Shown here piece after piece: positions 1-7,618 of a stretch of DNA of 64,000 bases. Source of the DNA: Fibrobacter succinogenes (GTDB taxonomy: Bacteria; Fibrobacterota; Fibrobacteria; Fibrobacterales; Fibrobacteraceae); contig CACWJY010000031.1 in NCBI GenBank assembly GCA_902761355.1, forward strand, positions 1 through 64,000. The letters run 5' to 3'. A program made the position numbers and the translations under genes. Numbering within the stretch: position 1 is the first letter of the stretch; the number at the start of each line of letters is the position of its first letter. The notes beneath the pieces are model-generated. The model worked only from the letters and a program-made list of their open reading frames with translations. It ran no database searches and was not told the origin of the DNA.

Positions 1-1
1 T

Positions 2-100
2 CACATGGGCTTGCAACTAATGTTTGGCTACTTGGTTGGAAACCTTCGTTTGGAAAACCGTTTTACGCAGGGGTGGAAAATCGGTTTGCAAACTTCTTAG
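2..100 (+). CDS. C-terminal end of a possible outer-membrane protein (partial)
   Basis: An open frame enters from the left edge and ends with TAG at 98-100. The 32 visible residues alternate polar and hydrophobic positions (for example YLVGNLRLENRF), as in the last strands of a beta-barrel, but they are too few to name a family. A GC-rich hairpin with a T-run begins three bases after the stop, which favours this frame over the other frame that also stays open to base 126. Most of the gene lies outside the window, so the call is tentative. Confidence 0.35.
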   Translation, partial: HMGLQLMFGYLVGNLRLENRFTQGWKIGLQTS

Positions 101-102
101 CG

Positions 103-124
103 GGCGGGAAACCGCCATCTTTTT
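103..124 (+). terminator. Rho-independent terminator
   Basis: Stem GGCGG / CCGCC with a GAAA tetraloop followed by ATCTTTTT. It sits directly after the stop of the partial upstream frame. The following bases up to 291 contain no gene I can support. Confidence 0.6.
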
Positions 125-291
125 GAGATTCTTTAGTTTACATAATCCGCATTATCGGCAATAAAGATGTGCTCGAACGAGGGGAGTACAGCATGTGCTG
201 AAAACACGGAAATCCTGCATTTTCGCCCAGTTGGAGTATTTGTGGAGTGTCAATTTGTTATATTGTTACCGAATTTAGTTTACTATATACA

Positions 292-954
292 ATGAAAAAT
301 AGAACCTTTAAATATATCCTCTTGGCGATCGCTTCGGTCGTGTTTATTTTTTCGGGCTGTGCTGTTACCAAGAAACTTTCGGCAGCCGATATTCTCTCCA
401 AGACAAAGCTTGAATTCGTGAGCCTGTCGCTGGATTCTGCAACCATTAACAAGGATCTTTTCCCAAAATCAGACGATTTGAAGATGGGATTATTGCCAAA
501 TCCGCACGTGGTTGCCTTGGTGCAGGATTTTGCCCGAGGAATCCTTGAAAAAGAGATTGGCAAGGCTCACTTGACCGTCAGTTTGAACGCCAAGAATACA
601 GGCGAAGATACCCTTTGGATTCGTGGCCTGATGGCAAATTTGGTGCTGGATTCCCTGATGGAGCTCCCGGTTGCGCTCCGTGATTCCGTAAAACTTGTTC
701 CAGGAGACAATCCGGTAAACCTTGTGACAGAAATGCCGATTGACCGCCGGATTTTTAAACTCATGGAAGTCAATGTGGTGCATATCGTGGGGCGTATGGA
801 CGTTTCTCTTAAAGAACAGGAAGAAGCTTTTACGCTCGATTTCAACATGGATCGCAAAATTAGTCAAGAAGAAAAGCAAGCGCTTGCAGACAAGGCTCGA
901 ACCTCGGTTTTGGACAACATCGTAAGCGATTGGGTAGGAGCCATTGGATTTTAA
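292..954 (+). CDS. Lipoprotein of unknown function
   Basis: A 220-residue protein starting MKNRTFKYILL, with a hydrophobic segment and a lipobox ending in FSGC at about residue 18, so it is predicted to be exported and lipid-anchored. The mature part is rich in beta-prone stretches (LEFVSLSLDSATIN, HLTVSLNAKNTGEDTLWIRGL) that recall LEA-14/WHy-type lipoproteins, but this is only a resemblance in pattern. An upstream ATG at 247 in the same frame would add 15 residues before the signal peptide, so 292 is preferred. The M3 peptidase gene follows 14 bases later and may be cotranscribed. Function unknown. Confidence 0.7.
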   Translation: MKNRTFKYILLAIASVVFIFSGCAVTKKLSAADILSKTKLEFVSLSLDSATINKDLFPKSDDLKMGLLPNPHVVALVQDFARGILEKEIGKAHLTVSLNAKNTGEDTLWIRGLMANLVLDSLMELPVALRDSVKLVPGDNPVNLVTEMPIDRRIFKLMEVNVVHIVGRMDVSLKEQEEAFTLDFNMDRKISQEEKQALADKARTSVLDNIVSDWVGAIGF

Positions 955-968
955 TTTAGAAACGTGGA

Positions 969-2666
969 ATGAATATGAATAGAACATTTGTACCTGAAAA
1001 TTTTAACGTAGACAACGTCGAAGAAGTTAAAAGTTTGTATCAAAACCTTCTGAACGAAAATATCGCCAACTCCCCCGATGCATTGCGTTCCTGGATTTTA
1101 AAGTGGAGTGAACTTGGTTCGGTGCTTTCAGAAGTTTCTTGCCGTCGCTATGTGGCAATGACCTGCAATACCAAGGACGAAGCGGCCGCCAAGTCTTACG
1201 AAGATTTTGTCAGCAACATTGATCCGGTTTCGAACGAATTTAGCGACAAGCTCAATAAAAAACTGATGGCGCACCCTGCCAAAGACAAGCTAAAAGACGA
1301 ATTTGGTGTATGGTTCAAGAGTGTTCAGGTTTCGTTGGACCTGTTCTCCCCCGCCAATATTCCGCTAGAAACCGAAGAAACAATGGCCGTACAGGCCTAT
1401 CAGAAGATTACTGGTGGCATGAGTGTGGAATTTGATGGTGGCATCAAGACCATGCAACAGTTGGGCGCATACCTCGAAAAGACTGATCGAGACCTACGTG
1501 AACGGGCTTTCCGCACCATGTGGGACCGCCGCCTAAAAGATAAGGATGCTCTCGACGAATCCTTCGACAAACTGTTCCAAATCCGCAATAAAATCGCCAA
1601 AAACGCGAACTGCAAGAACTTTATCGACTACATTTTCTTGGCAAAGCGTCGCTTTGATTATACCCCTGCGGACTGCAAGAATTTTCACGAAAGTGTCGAA
1701 AAACTGGTGCTTCCGCTCCTTAAAGAAATCTACAAGAAACGTGCCGAAAAGATGGGGCTCAAGAAGCTTCGTCCGTGGGACCTCTCCGTAGACCCGCTGA
1801 ACCGAGCACCGTTAAAGCCGTACAAGAGCGGCGACGAACTCATCGAAAAAGTCGACCAGATTTTTGAATCGATCCACCCGCAAGCCGGCAAGTGGGCCCG
1901 CGAAATGCAGGCGAAAAAGCTTATCGATCCCGATAGCAGGCTTGGCAAGGCTCCGGGAGGCTACCAGATCGGCTTTGACGAAAGCCGACTCCCCTTCATT
2001 TTTATGAATTCGGCCGAAACTGACCGCGATATCTATACGCTATTGCATGAATCGGGCCATTCTTTCCACCAGTATGCGCTCGCAAATCAGCCGATTCTCG
2101 CCTACCGCGATGTGCCTTCGGAGTTCGCCGAAGTCGCGAGCATGAGTATGGAACTCATCGGCATGAGCAACCTCAAGCCCTTCTACGGCAATGACACCGA
2201 AGCTATTCGCCGTAGCATTGAAGGCGAACTTGAAGACGTGATTTGGCTTTTCCCGTGGGTGGCCAGCATCGACAGTTTCCAACACGAATTGTACAGCCGT
2301 CCGAACCACACAGCCAAGGATCGCGAAGAAATCTGGAAGGGTATCATGGACCGCTACGATGCCGGTGTGGACTACTCAGGTTTCGAGGCCGTGCGAAACA
2401 ACCTGTGGCAAAAGCAGTTGCACCTGTTCGAATGCCCGTTCTATTACATTGAATACGGAATTGCGCAGCTCGGTGCGCTCCAGGTATGGGCGAACTTCAA
2501 AAAAGACCCTAAAAAGGCCATTGATGACCTGTTTAAGGCAGAAAGTTTGGGTGACAGCCGTCCCCTACCGGAACTTTTTGCCACAGCGAACATCAAGTTT
2601 GACTTTACCGCGAAGACCATTGAACCGCTTATGCAGGTTGTTTGGGACGAGTTAAGCAAAGCATAG
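969..2666 (+). CDS. M3 family oligoendopeptidase (PepF-like)
   Basis: A 565-residue zinc metallopeptidase without signal peptide, so probably cytoplasmic and active on short peptides. The zinc motif HESGH is at residues 360-364, with the downstream Glu-containing helix (EFAEVASMSMELIG) about 25 residues later as in M3 thimet/oligopeptidase-F enzymes. Length fits the M3 oligoendopeptidase group. The lipoprotein gene ends 14 bases upstream, and a terminator hairpin overlaps its stop codon. The exact M3 subgroup cannot be fixed by eye. Confidence 0.9.
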   Translation: MNMNRTFVPENFNVDNVEEVKSLYQNLLNENIANSPDALRSWILKWSELGSVLSEVSCRRYVAMTCNTKDEAAAKSYEDFVSNIDPVSNEFSDKLNKKLMAHPAKDKLKDEFGVWFKSVQVSLDLFSPANIPLETEETMAVQAYQKITGGMSVEFDGGIKTMQQLGAYLEKTDRDLRERAFRTMWDRRLKDKDALDESFDKLFQIRNKIAKNANCKNFIDYIFLAKRRFDYTPADCKNFHESVEKLVLPLLKEIYKKRAEKMGLKKLRPWDLSVDPLNRAPLKPYKSGDELIEKVDQIFESIHPQAGKWAREMQAKKLIDPDSRLGKAPGGYQIGFDESRLPFIFMNSAETDRDIYTLLHESGHSFHQYALANQPILAYRDVPSEFAEVASMSMELIGMSNLKPFYGNDTEAIRRSIEGELEDVIWLFPWVASIDSFQHELYSRPNHTAKDREEIWKGIMDRYDAGVDYSGFEAVRNNLWQKQLHLFECPFYYIEYGIAQLGALQVWANFKKDPKKAIDDLFKAESLGDSRPLPELFATANIKFDFTAKTIEPLMQVVWDELSKA

Positions 2667-2688
2667 GGTGTTAATCACCCTATTTTTT
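2663..2688 (+). terminator. Rho-independent terminator after the M3 peptidase
   Basis: ATAGGGTG (2663-2670) pairs with CACCCTAT (2676-2683) around a TTAAT loop, followed by a run of T. The stem includes the TAG stop codon of the peptidase gene. Confidence 0.85.
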
Positions 2689-2729
2689 GCAAATTTTTGC
2701 AAAAAAATGCAAAAATAAGGCAAAAACGC

Positions 2730-2760
2730 TTGACAAACGAAAAAGAATAACCTATATTTG
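2730..2760 (+). promoter_or_regulatory. Promoter of tRNA-Ser / rpoZ
   Basis: TTGACA (2730-2735) and TATATT (2753-2758) are separated by 17 bases, a textbook housekeeping-sigma arrangement. The -10 is part of TATATTTG, matching the Bacteroidetes-type TAnnTTTG element. Transcription would start just before the tRNA at 2772. Confidence 0.8.
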
Positions 2761-2771
2761 GCGCACATCCT

Positions 2772-2856
2772 GGAGGGATGGCCGAGTGGTTGAAGGCGCA
2801 CGCTTGGAAAGCGTGTTTACCTCACGGTAACGAGGGTTCGAATCCCTCTCCCTCTT
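2772..2856 (+). tRNA. tRNA-Ser (GGA)
   Basis: Acceptor GGAGGGA, D arm GCCGAGTGGTTGAAGGC, anticodon arm CACGC-TTGGAAA-GCGTG with anticodon GGA, a long variable arm (class II) and a T arm GAGGG-TTCGAAT-CCCTC. The 3' acceptor strand is TCCCTCT, leaving a G-T pair at position 1-72; CCA is not encoded. The long variable arm supports serine. rpoZ follows 25 bases later, apparently on the same transcript. Confidence 0.93.
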
Positions 2857-2881
2857 CTAAAACATTTTCAGAGGTACCTAG

Positions 2882-3193
2882 ATGGCTGAAGAACAGAGAG
2901 TCTATCTTGATGACATTTACGCAAACGAACAATGTCAGGGCTCCGTTTTCCGCGCAGTGGTGATGATGTCCCAAGAAGCTCGCTTTATCAATAAGCAGGC
3001 TGCTCAGGGTTATATTCAGTTGACCAAGAAGCCGACGACCATCGCTATGTACAAGTTCAAGGAAGGCAAGCTTTCCTTTGCCGACAAGAAGGCCGCTGAT
3101 CAGGCTGCTGTTGAAGTCGCGGAAGAACCGGAAATGACCGCCGCTAACGCTGCTCAGGTTTCTGGTGCAGCTGATGACGCTTTCGGCGAATAA
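2882..3193 (+). CDS. rpoZ: Probable RNA polymerase omega subunit (divergent)
   Basis: A 103-residue cytoplasmic protein. The core GSVFRAVVMMSQEARFINKQ followed by KKPTTIAMYKFKEGKL parallels the omega pattern (R-F-x-LV--A--RA-Q ... KPT-IAL-E---GKI). Omega assists assembly of the beta' subunit. The acidic, Ala-rich C-terminal tail (about residues 75-103) is variable, as in other omegas. Start at 2882 has GAGG seven bases upstream. It lies just behind tRNA-Ser and is closed by a perfect terminator. Because the N-terminal part is divergent, the call rests mainly on the central motif and size. Confidence 0.65.
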   Translation: MAEEQRVYLDDIYANEQCQGSVFRAVVMMSQEARFINKQAAQGYIQLTKKPTTIAMYKFKEGKLSFADKKAADQAAVEVAEEPEMTAANAAQVSGAADDAFGE

Positions 3194-3215
3194 TTTACTT
3201 CTGAAATAAAATTTG

Positions 3216-3247
3216 AAAAGCGGCTCAATTGAGCCGCTTTTCTTTTT
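3216..3247 (+). terminator. Rho-independent terminator after rpoZ
   Basis: Perfect inverted repeat AAAAGCGGCTCAA / TTGAGCCGCTTTT followed by further T residues. The symmetry could also serve transcripts from the opposite strand. Confidence 0.9.
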
Positions 3248-3310
3248 TCCCCCTTTTTCCTCCCGTTTCTCTTTGTTTCTCCCCCTACTTTTGTTCTCCT
3301 TTACCCTTAA

Positions 3311-3793
3311 TTACACTTGAGCACTTTTTCTGTAAAACGCTTCCGGGAATGCCTTGACTGCGCATTGGTTACAAAGCATGCGGAACCTTGTTTCAGGTGC
3401 TGATGCCACACGAATTTGAGCACCGCAATCAGAACACTTGGCTATGAATACCACGGACAGCGGAACAGTCGAGGTAACAGGCATCCTGCCCTCCCCGATT
3501 TTGTGAATCGTATTGCGGAAAATAACTTCTCCGTCCTGATCCTGGTATATTTCACGAACAATGCAACAGTCAAAGCTACGGCCACGGCGATTTTTCATGC
3601 GCATGGTAAAGCTCGCTGTTTGCGTGTCGCGGCGGAATTTTTCCCAGTCACTTACGTAACGGTAAAGGTCCGTGACGTAATGCCATTGAAGCTCCGAAGG
3701 TTCAAAGCCAAACATGCGGCAAAAGCGCCTGTTCCCGCTAAGAAGGCGGCCGTGTACGTTGACCTCAAAACAGGCTATATCGATCGTATTCAT
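3311..3793 (-). CDS. PAS-domain protein with C-terminal zinc ribbon
   Basis: A 160-residue soluble protein. Residues 1-100 look like a PAS fold (CFEVNVHGRLLSGNRRFCRMFGF, then WEKFRRD and a beta-rich second half). The last part has two Cys pairs, C120-x-x-C123 and C141-x-x-C144, spaced like a zinc ribbon. There is no output kinase, GGDEF or HTH domain, so it may be a stand-alone sensor or an adaptor that binds a partner or nucleic acid. Its ATG overlaps the stop of the upstream lipoprotein gene (ATGA), so the two are translationally coupled in the operon of the TIGR02147 regulator. Function unknown. Confidence 0.75.
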   Translation of the reverse strand: MNTIDIACFEVNVHGRLLSGNRRFCRMFGFEPSELQWHYVTDLYRYVSDWEKFRRDTQTASFTMRMKNRRGRSFDCCIVREIYQDQDGEVIFRNTIHKIGEGRMPVTSTVPLSVVFIAKCSDCGAQIRVASAPETRFRMLCNQCAVKAFPEAFYRKSAQV

Positions 3794-5097
3794 TGGTCGC
3801 CTCCCTTTAGATAATACCGATACAAAACATCGGCAGAGTTTATCGCTTTATTCCCCAAACGTACATCTTTTATAGTTATGTCTAAACCCTTGTCGCCGAA
3901 TATAAACGGAGTCTCTAAAATATCGCTTACGGTTATTTCAGAAGAAATCGGTTGACGCTCCTGTTGAGCAATCATGAAACCATTCATGTAGAGCGAAATG
4001 CGACTGCCAATCCAGGTTGCCGTAACTGTAACTTCTTTTCCTACTTCAAGTTCTGCCGAAGACACAACAGCCTTGTCGTGACATTCTGTACGCTCGTAAC
4101 CATTACCAATAAAGAAGGTCAGTGCCGGTTTTTGTTCCCAACATTTGATTTTTACGAGTGCCAGGTTGAACAAGCCTGTTTTACCGAAGATGTTTCTATT
4201 GTACGAAAAATCTTCGCTAAGCGAATTTATGATGAACGTTACTTCAACCGTCACGGCCTCTAGTTCTTGAGCATAAACGAGACTGTCGCTTGCTGTTTCC
4301 GCATTAGCCGGAATATTGGTTTCATTCCAGTGATATACAAGGCCGTAATCGTAGTCGTAAGGCAGCTGCATCTTAATGCTGTGGCTTTGGCCATCACCTA
4401 TGCTATTGCCATAACCAGATGGAACGGGAAGGGGCGTATTGCTGCTATCGCAGATGGGGTCTGGAGCACCTATCGCCGAAGAGTCTTTCGGTTGTGTTCC
4501 TGCTACATCGGGGACATCGACCGTCTGAAGCGGCGGAGCAATCAGTTCGTCTGCCGTAACCGAAGATAGGACTGATGTAGGAACGGGGCCTAAAATAGTG
4601 GCTTTAAATGATTCGTATTGCAGTATATAGCCGACATTCGAAGCGAACCCTTCACCCAAATTTTCCACCGTAAGGGGGTATGTCCCATTTGGAAGATCCT
4701 GGAGTTCAAAGAAGCCTTGTTCGTTTGTTTTGACATGTAAAACGGAATCTTTTGTAGCAAGAGACAATTCATATGATTTTACGGCATCACCACTAATAGA
4801 GCACTTAACAATGGTATGCATTATTAACGTGTCTGAATCGCCTACAATTACTACATCCTTGTTGGTTTGTTGCGAAGGAACAGGCGTAACAACACTATCA
4901 ATTATACGAACGGTATCTTTAGTTGAAAGTGTATCGATTATGTGTACGGGAACGGTGTCTTTGGGAATATCGGAGGCTACCGTATTCGTTTCTTCGTCAA
5001 CGCCACCTGCTATTTTGGTGCCACAAGCCGACAGAACAAACGCTGCAGAAGCGATTGCCCAAAGTCCAAAACCAGTTATCTTAAGCGACTTAAGCAT
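3790..5097 (-). CDS. LamG-like lipoprotein
   Basis: A 435-residue lipoprotein with a lipobox VLSAC at about residue 25. After a Thr/Asp-rich spacer there is a carboxypeptidase-regulatory-like beta region (around residues 90-150, VKTNEQGFFELQDLPNGTYPLTVE). The C-terminal part (about 235-430) reads as a concanavalin/LamG-type jelly roll, including a typical EVTVTATWIGSRISLYMNGFMI segment. Such domains bind sugars or proteins at the cell surface. It starts inside the end of the TIGR02147 gene (8-base overlap) and overlaps the PAS gene downstream. A surface adhesin or substrate-binding role is inferred, not shown. Confidence 0.75.
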   Translation of the reverse strand: MLKSLKITGFGLWAIASAAFVLSACGTKIAGGVDEETNTVASDIPKDTVPVHIIDTLSTKDTVRIIDSVVTPVPSQQTNKDVVIVGDSDTLIMHTIVKCSISGDAVKSYELSLATKDSVLHVKTNEQGFFELQDLPNGTYPLTVENLGEGFASNVGYILQYESFKATILGPVPTSVLSSVTADELIAPPLQTVDVPDVAGTQPKDSSAIGAPDPICDSSNTPLPVPSGYGNSIGDGQSHSIKMQLPYDYDYGLVYHWNETNIPANAETASDSLVYAQELEAVTVEVTFIINSLSEDFSYNRNIFGKTGLFNLALVKIKCWEQKPALTFFIGNGYERTECHDKAVVSSAELEVGKEVTVTATWIGSRISLYMNGFMIAQQERQPISSEITVSDILETPFIFGDKGLDITIKDVRLGNKAINSADVLYRYYLKGGDQ

Positions 5098-5929
5098 GGT
5101 GTTCCTCCTTCGGCAGATTGCGGGTTAGGGGGAACAATTGCACGTTCAGTCTATAAACGCGTTCTTCGCCAGAATCTTCCATCACAATCGAGCTAATGCG
5201 GCGACGGAATTCGGCGATTTCTTTAGTGATTTTTTCGAAGGCCCCTTCAGAAATTCCAATAGTCAGGCCAGAAATGTCACGTTCATTCACGGGAACCTGG
5301 TCAAGGCTCTGTACGCCGAGCTCGCCCATTTGACGGTGCATTTCGCGGATAGCGAGCGAGGCGACATCAAGGTTTCCGGTGGTGACGGAGCGACTGCTTT
5401 GGCTGTAATGGCCCTGCTCGTCTTTTTCGAGAAAGCCATTCTTTTCGAGCAACTTGAGAGAATTTTTGACATGAGATGCATCGCTATCAAAGACGAGCTC
5501 CCCCGCCATCTGGGCGGGTGTTGCGCCATCTAGGCGCGGGGCCATTTCGCGGAGCACCGGATTCAGCCAACTTCCATAATAGTCGTATTGGTCTTCGCCA
5601 ACCAAGGCGAACGAATTTTCATTGGCAAGAGCACGCATTTCTGCAAAGATTTTTTTCTTTGTTGCAGAAGATTTTTCTTGATTAAAGGCGACCAGGTGCC
5701 TAAAGTACTGCAAATCAACACCCACGAGTCCCATGGCAGAGGCAACTCGTTCTGTTCCTGCATCACTTAGGTTTGCCTTGCTGTCGCAAACCAGCTTTAA
5801 GAACACCGGCGAAGAATATCCCGCAGCCTTCGCAAAATCACGCCACGTAAAACCGGAACGTTCCTTGCGTTCGGCATAGTAGTCGCGAATGTAGACGCGA
5901 TAGCTGGTATATTCCATTACGGGTTTCAT
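5090..5929 (-). CDS. TIGR02147 family regulator
   Basis: About 279 residues starting MKPVMEYTSYRVYIRDYY, the typical opening of the TIGR02147 family, in which many Fibrobacter paralogues lie next to lipoprotein genes. The N-terminal third resembles a Cro/CI-like HTH (FAKAAGYSSPVFLKLVCDSKANLS) and the middle a winged-helix-like segment (KNSLKLLEKNGFLEKDEQGHYS). The longer frame back to 5980 would include the promoter, so 5929 is chosen. It heads a three-gene operon with tightly overlapping ends. Repeated ATGATACAA sites lie just upstream of its promoter and suggest autoregulation. Target and signal are unknown. Confidence 0.85.
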   Translation of the reverse strand: MKPVMEYTSYRVYIRDYYAERKERSGFTWRDFAKAAGYSSPVFLKLVCDSKANLSDAGTERVASAMGLVGVDLQYFRHLVAFNQEKSSATKKKIFAEMRALANENSFALVGEDQYDYYGSWLNPVLREMAPRLDGATPAQMAGELVFDSDASHVKNSLKLLEKNGFLEKDEQGHYSQSSRSVTTGNLDVASLAIREMHRQMGELGVQSLDQVPVNERDISGLTIGISEGAFEKITKEIAEFRRRISSIVMEDSGEERVYRLNVQLFPLTRNLPKEEHHA

Positions 5930-5936
5930 GAACCTT

Positions 5937-5965
5937 AATATAAATTCTTTTTTTGCCAAAGTCAA
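5937..5965 (-). promoter_or_regulatory. Promoter of the TIGR02147 operon
   Basis: On the minus strand TTGACT (5965-5960) and TATATT (5942-5937) are 17 bases apart. The -10 ends only 7 bases before the ATG at 5929, so transcription should start at or next to the start codon. Confidence 0.75.
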
Positions 5966-5970
5966 TAGAC

Positions 5971-6139
5971 TATGATACAAAAAGTTAAAAAATATTTAGA
6001 ATCATTCATTTTTGGCTCAAATTGCACAAAAATTGCAAAAATTTCATGATACAAACATGCAAAAAAAGATGATACAGGTCAATGACATACGCAAAAAATG
6101 CCCCCAGACATCATCCGAGAGCAAAATCTTGTATCATAA
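5971..6139. promoter_or_regulatory. ATGATACAA repeat cluster (candidate operators)
   Basis: TATGATACAA at 5971-5980, CATGATACAA at 6045-6054, GATGATACAG at 6068-6077 and the exact reverse complement TTGTATCATA at 6130-6139. The first copy abuts the -35 of the TIGR02147 promoter. The cluster fills the spacer between the regulator and the GGDEF gene end; I see no gene in 5930-6211. Confidence 0.5.
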
Positions 6140-6211
6140 ACGGTCTTGTTGCGAGAGGGCTGGCCAATGGTAATATCCTACTATTTTGCAGCCAGCCCGG
6201 TCTTTTGTTTT

Positions 6212-7618
6212 TTATCCGCGACTATGGGCGTAATTATTCTTTTTGTCCTCATACATGAGGGCATCGGCTTCACGCATCGCCTTGCGGATATCCCCCGCAT
6301 TTTCGTCATGGTAGAACCCGATTGCGTAGCTCACGTTACCCTTGATCTTGGATTTTTGTCGGAGCTTTTCGACTCTTTCTTCAAGGCTTGCCTTGGGAAT
6401 GTCAATTGCCACTACCACAAATTCGTCGCCGCCGGCACGGTAGATTTCGCAATCGTGGAAGGTTTCCTTCAAAATCGCTGCAGCTTTCTTTAAGAGGGCG
6501 TCGCCGGCGTTATGTCCCTCGTTGTCGTTAATAGGCTTAAGGCCGTTCAAGTCCGCAAAAACCACAGAAATGGTTCTGTAATTGACATCGCCACTCACAA
6601 ACTGAAGAACCCTGTTGTTCATGGCGTTACGGTTGTTCACGCCAGTCAACAAGTCCTCGTTGCTCAAGTACCTAAGGCGCTGCACCAGTTTATAGCTGGC
6701 CACTTCGGAGGCTATAAAAAAGGTTACCAGTTCGAGGGTTTCTTTAATGAGCAAAACCTTGGAGGTGTCAAAGTTGGTCGCCCAAATGAATCCGACAAAT
6801 TCGTTGTTGTGCGTCAATGGAAGCAAAACCAGGCTTTTAACACCAGCTTTCATCATTGTCTTGTGCCAGTTCGGGTTTCTTTGGCGAATAATTTCCATGT
6901 CCGCGTCGTTCTGAATAATCAGGCAGTTGCTCCCCTTTAGCGTTTCTATCCAGGATTCTGCGATATAGATATATTCGTTGTTAAAGATTTTGTCGTATTC
7001 AGGCGGAGGCGGATTATCTTTTCGGGCGCAGGTTAAAATGGAGCATGTTCTTTCCTTGAAATCGGTCTGTAAGACGCTGCAGGATTTCGCATCACAAATC
7101 TTGCGTACATCTTCAATCACTTCGGCCATGGTTTTCTTGAAATCCTTTGAACCGCGCAACTTGATGCATGCCTTGAGCACGTTTTGCGAAATTTCTGAAG
7201 AAAGTCTTGTAGATGTATCGAGGTCTTCTTCGGGCTGAATTTCAAGGGTAAAGGTACAATAACCCTTCGTGTCGTCTTCGACATCGATGGGCATCATGAA
7301 CTGATTAATGCAAAAATTAAATCGCTCCGGGCGAATATAAGCGTGGACCGGCTTATGAAGAATAGCGCTCTGGTAAACGAACTTTTCGAAGTTCAGTTCC
7401 TTTTCCATATACATTTCATAGTTGGAACCAGGAATGAACTTCTGGCTAAATACGGAATTGCCTTCTTCGTCTTTTCTTTCCATCGACTTAACATACTGCG
7501 GATTAGCCGCTTCGATGCGGATAGTCCCAATACTCCCGTCCGTTGTCTTTTCAACAGAAAGGACACTTGTTATCGCACGGAAAGAATCGACAAATTTTTG
7601 CAATTCTTCTTTTTTCAT
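6212..7618 (-). CDS. GAF-GGDEF diguanylate cyclase
   Basis: 468 residues, no membrane segment. Residues 1-130 form an unassigned sensor region, about 150-310 resemble a GAF domain (LVLLPLTHNNEFVGFIWATNFD), and the C-terminal domain is a GGDEF domain with an intact GGDEF at 396-400, so it should make c-di-GMP from GTP. No RxxD inhibitory site is visible five residues before GGDEF, so product inhibition through that site is not expected. Its ATG overlaps the stop of the upstream paralogue (ATGA, 7615-7618), indicating coupled translation. The two proteins align over their full length, a tandem duplication. Confidence 0.9.
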   Translation of the reverse strand: MKKEELQKFVDSFRAITSVLSVEKTTDGSIGTIRIEAANPQYVKSMERKDEEGNSVFSQKFIPGSNYEMYMEKELNFEKFVYQSAILHKPVHAYIRPERFNFCINQFMMPIDVEDDTKGYCTFTLEIQPEEDLDTSTRLSSEISQNVLKACIKLRGSKDFKKTMAEVIEDVRKICDAKSCSVLQTDFKERTCSILTCARKDNPPPPEYDKIFNNEYIYIAESWIETLKGSNCLIIQNDADMEIIRQRNPNWHKTMMKAGVKSLVLLPLTHNNEFVGFIWATNFDTSKVLLIKETLELVTFFIASEVASYKLVQRLRYLSNEDLLTGVNNRNAMNNRVLQFVSGDVNYRTISVVFADLNGLKPINDNEGHNAGDALLKKAAAILKETFHDCEIYRAGGDEFVVVAIDIPKASLEERVEKLRQKSKIKGNVSYAIGFYHDENAGDIRKAMREADALMYEDKKNNYAHSRG

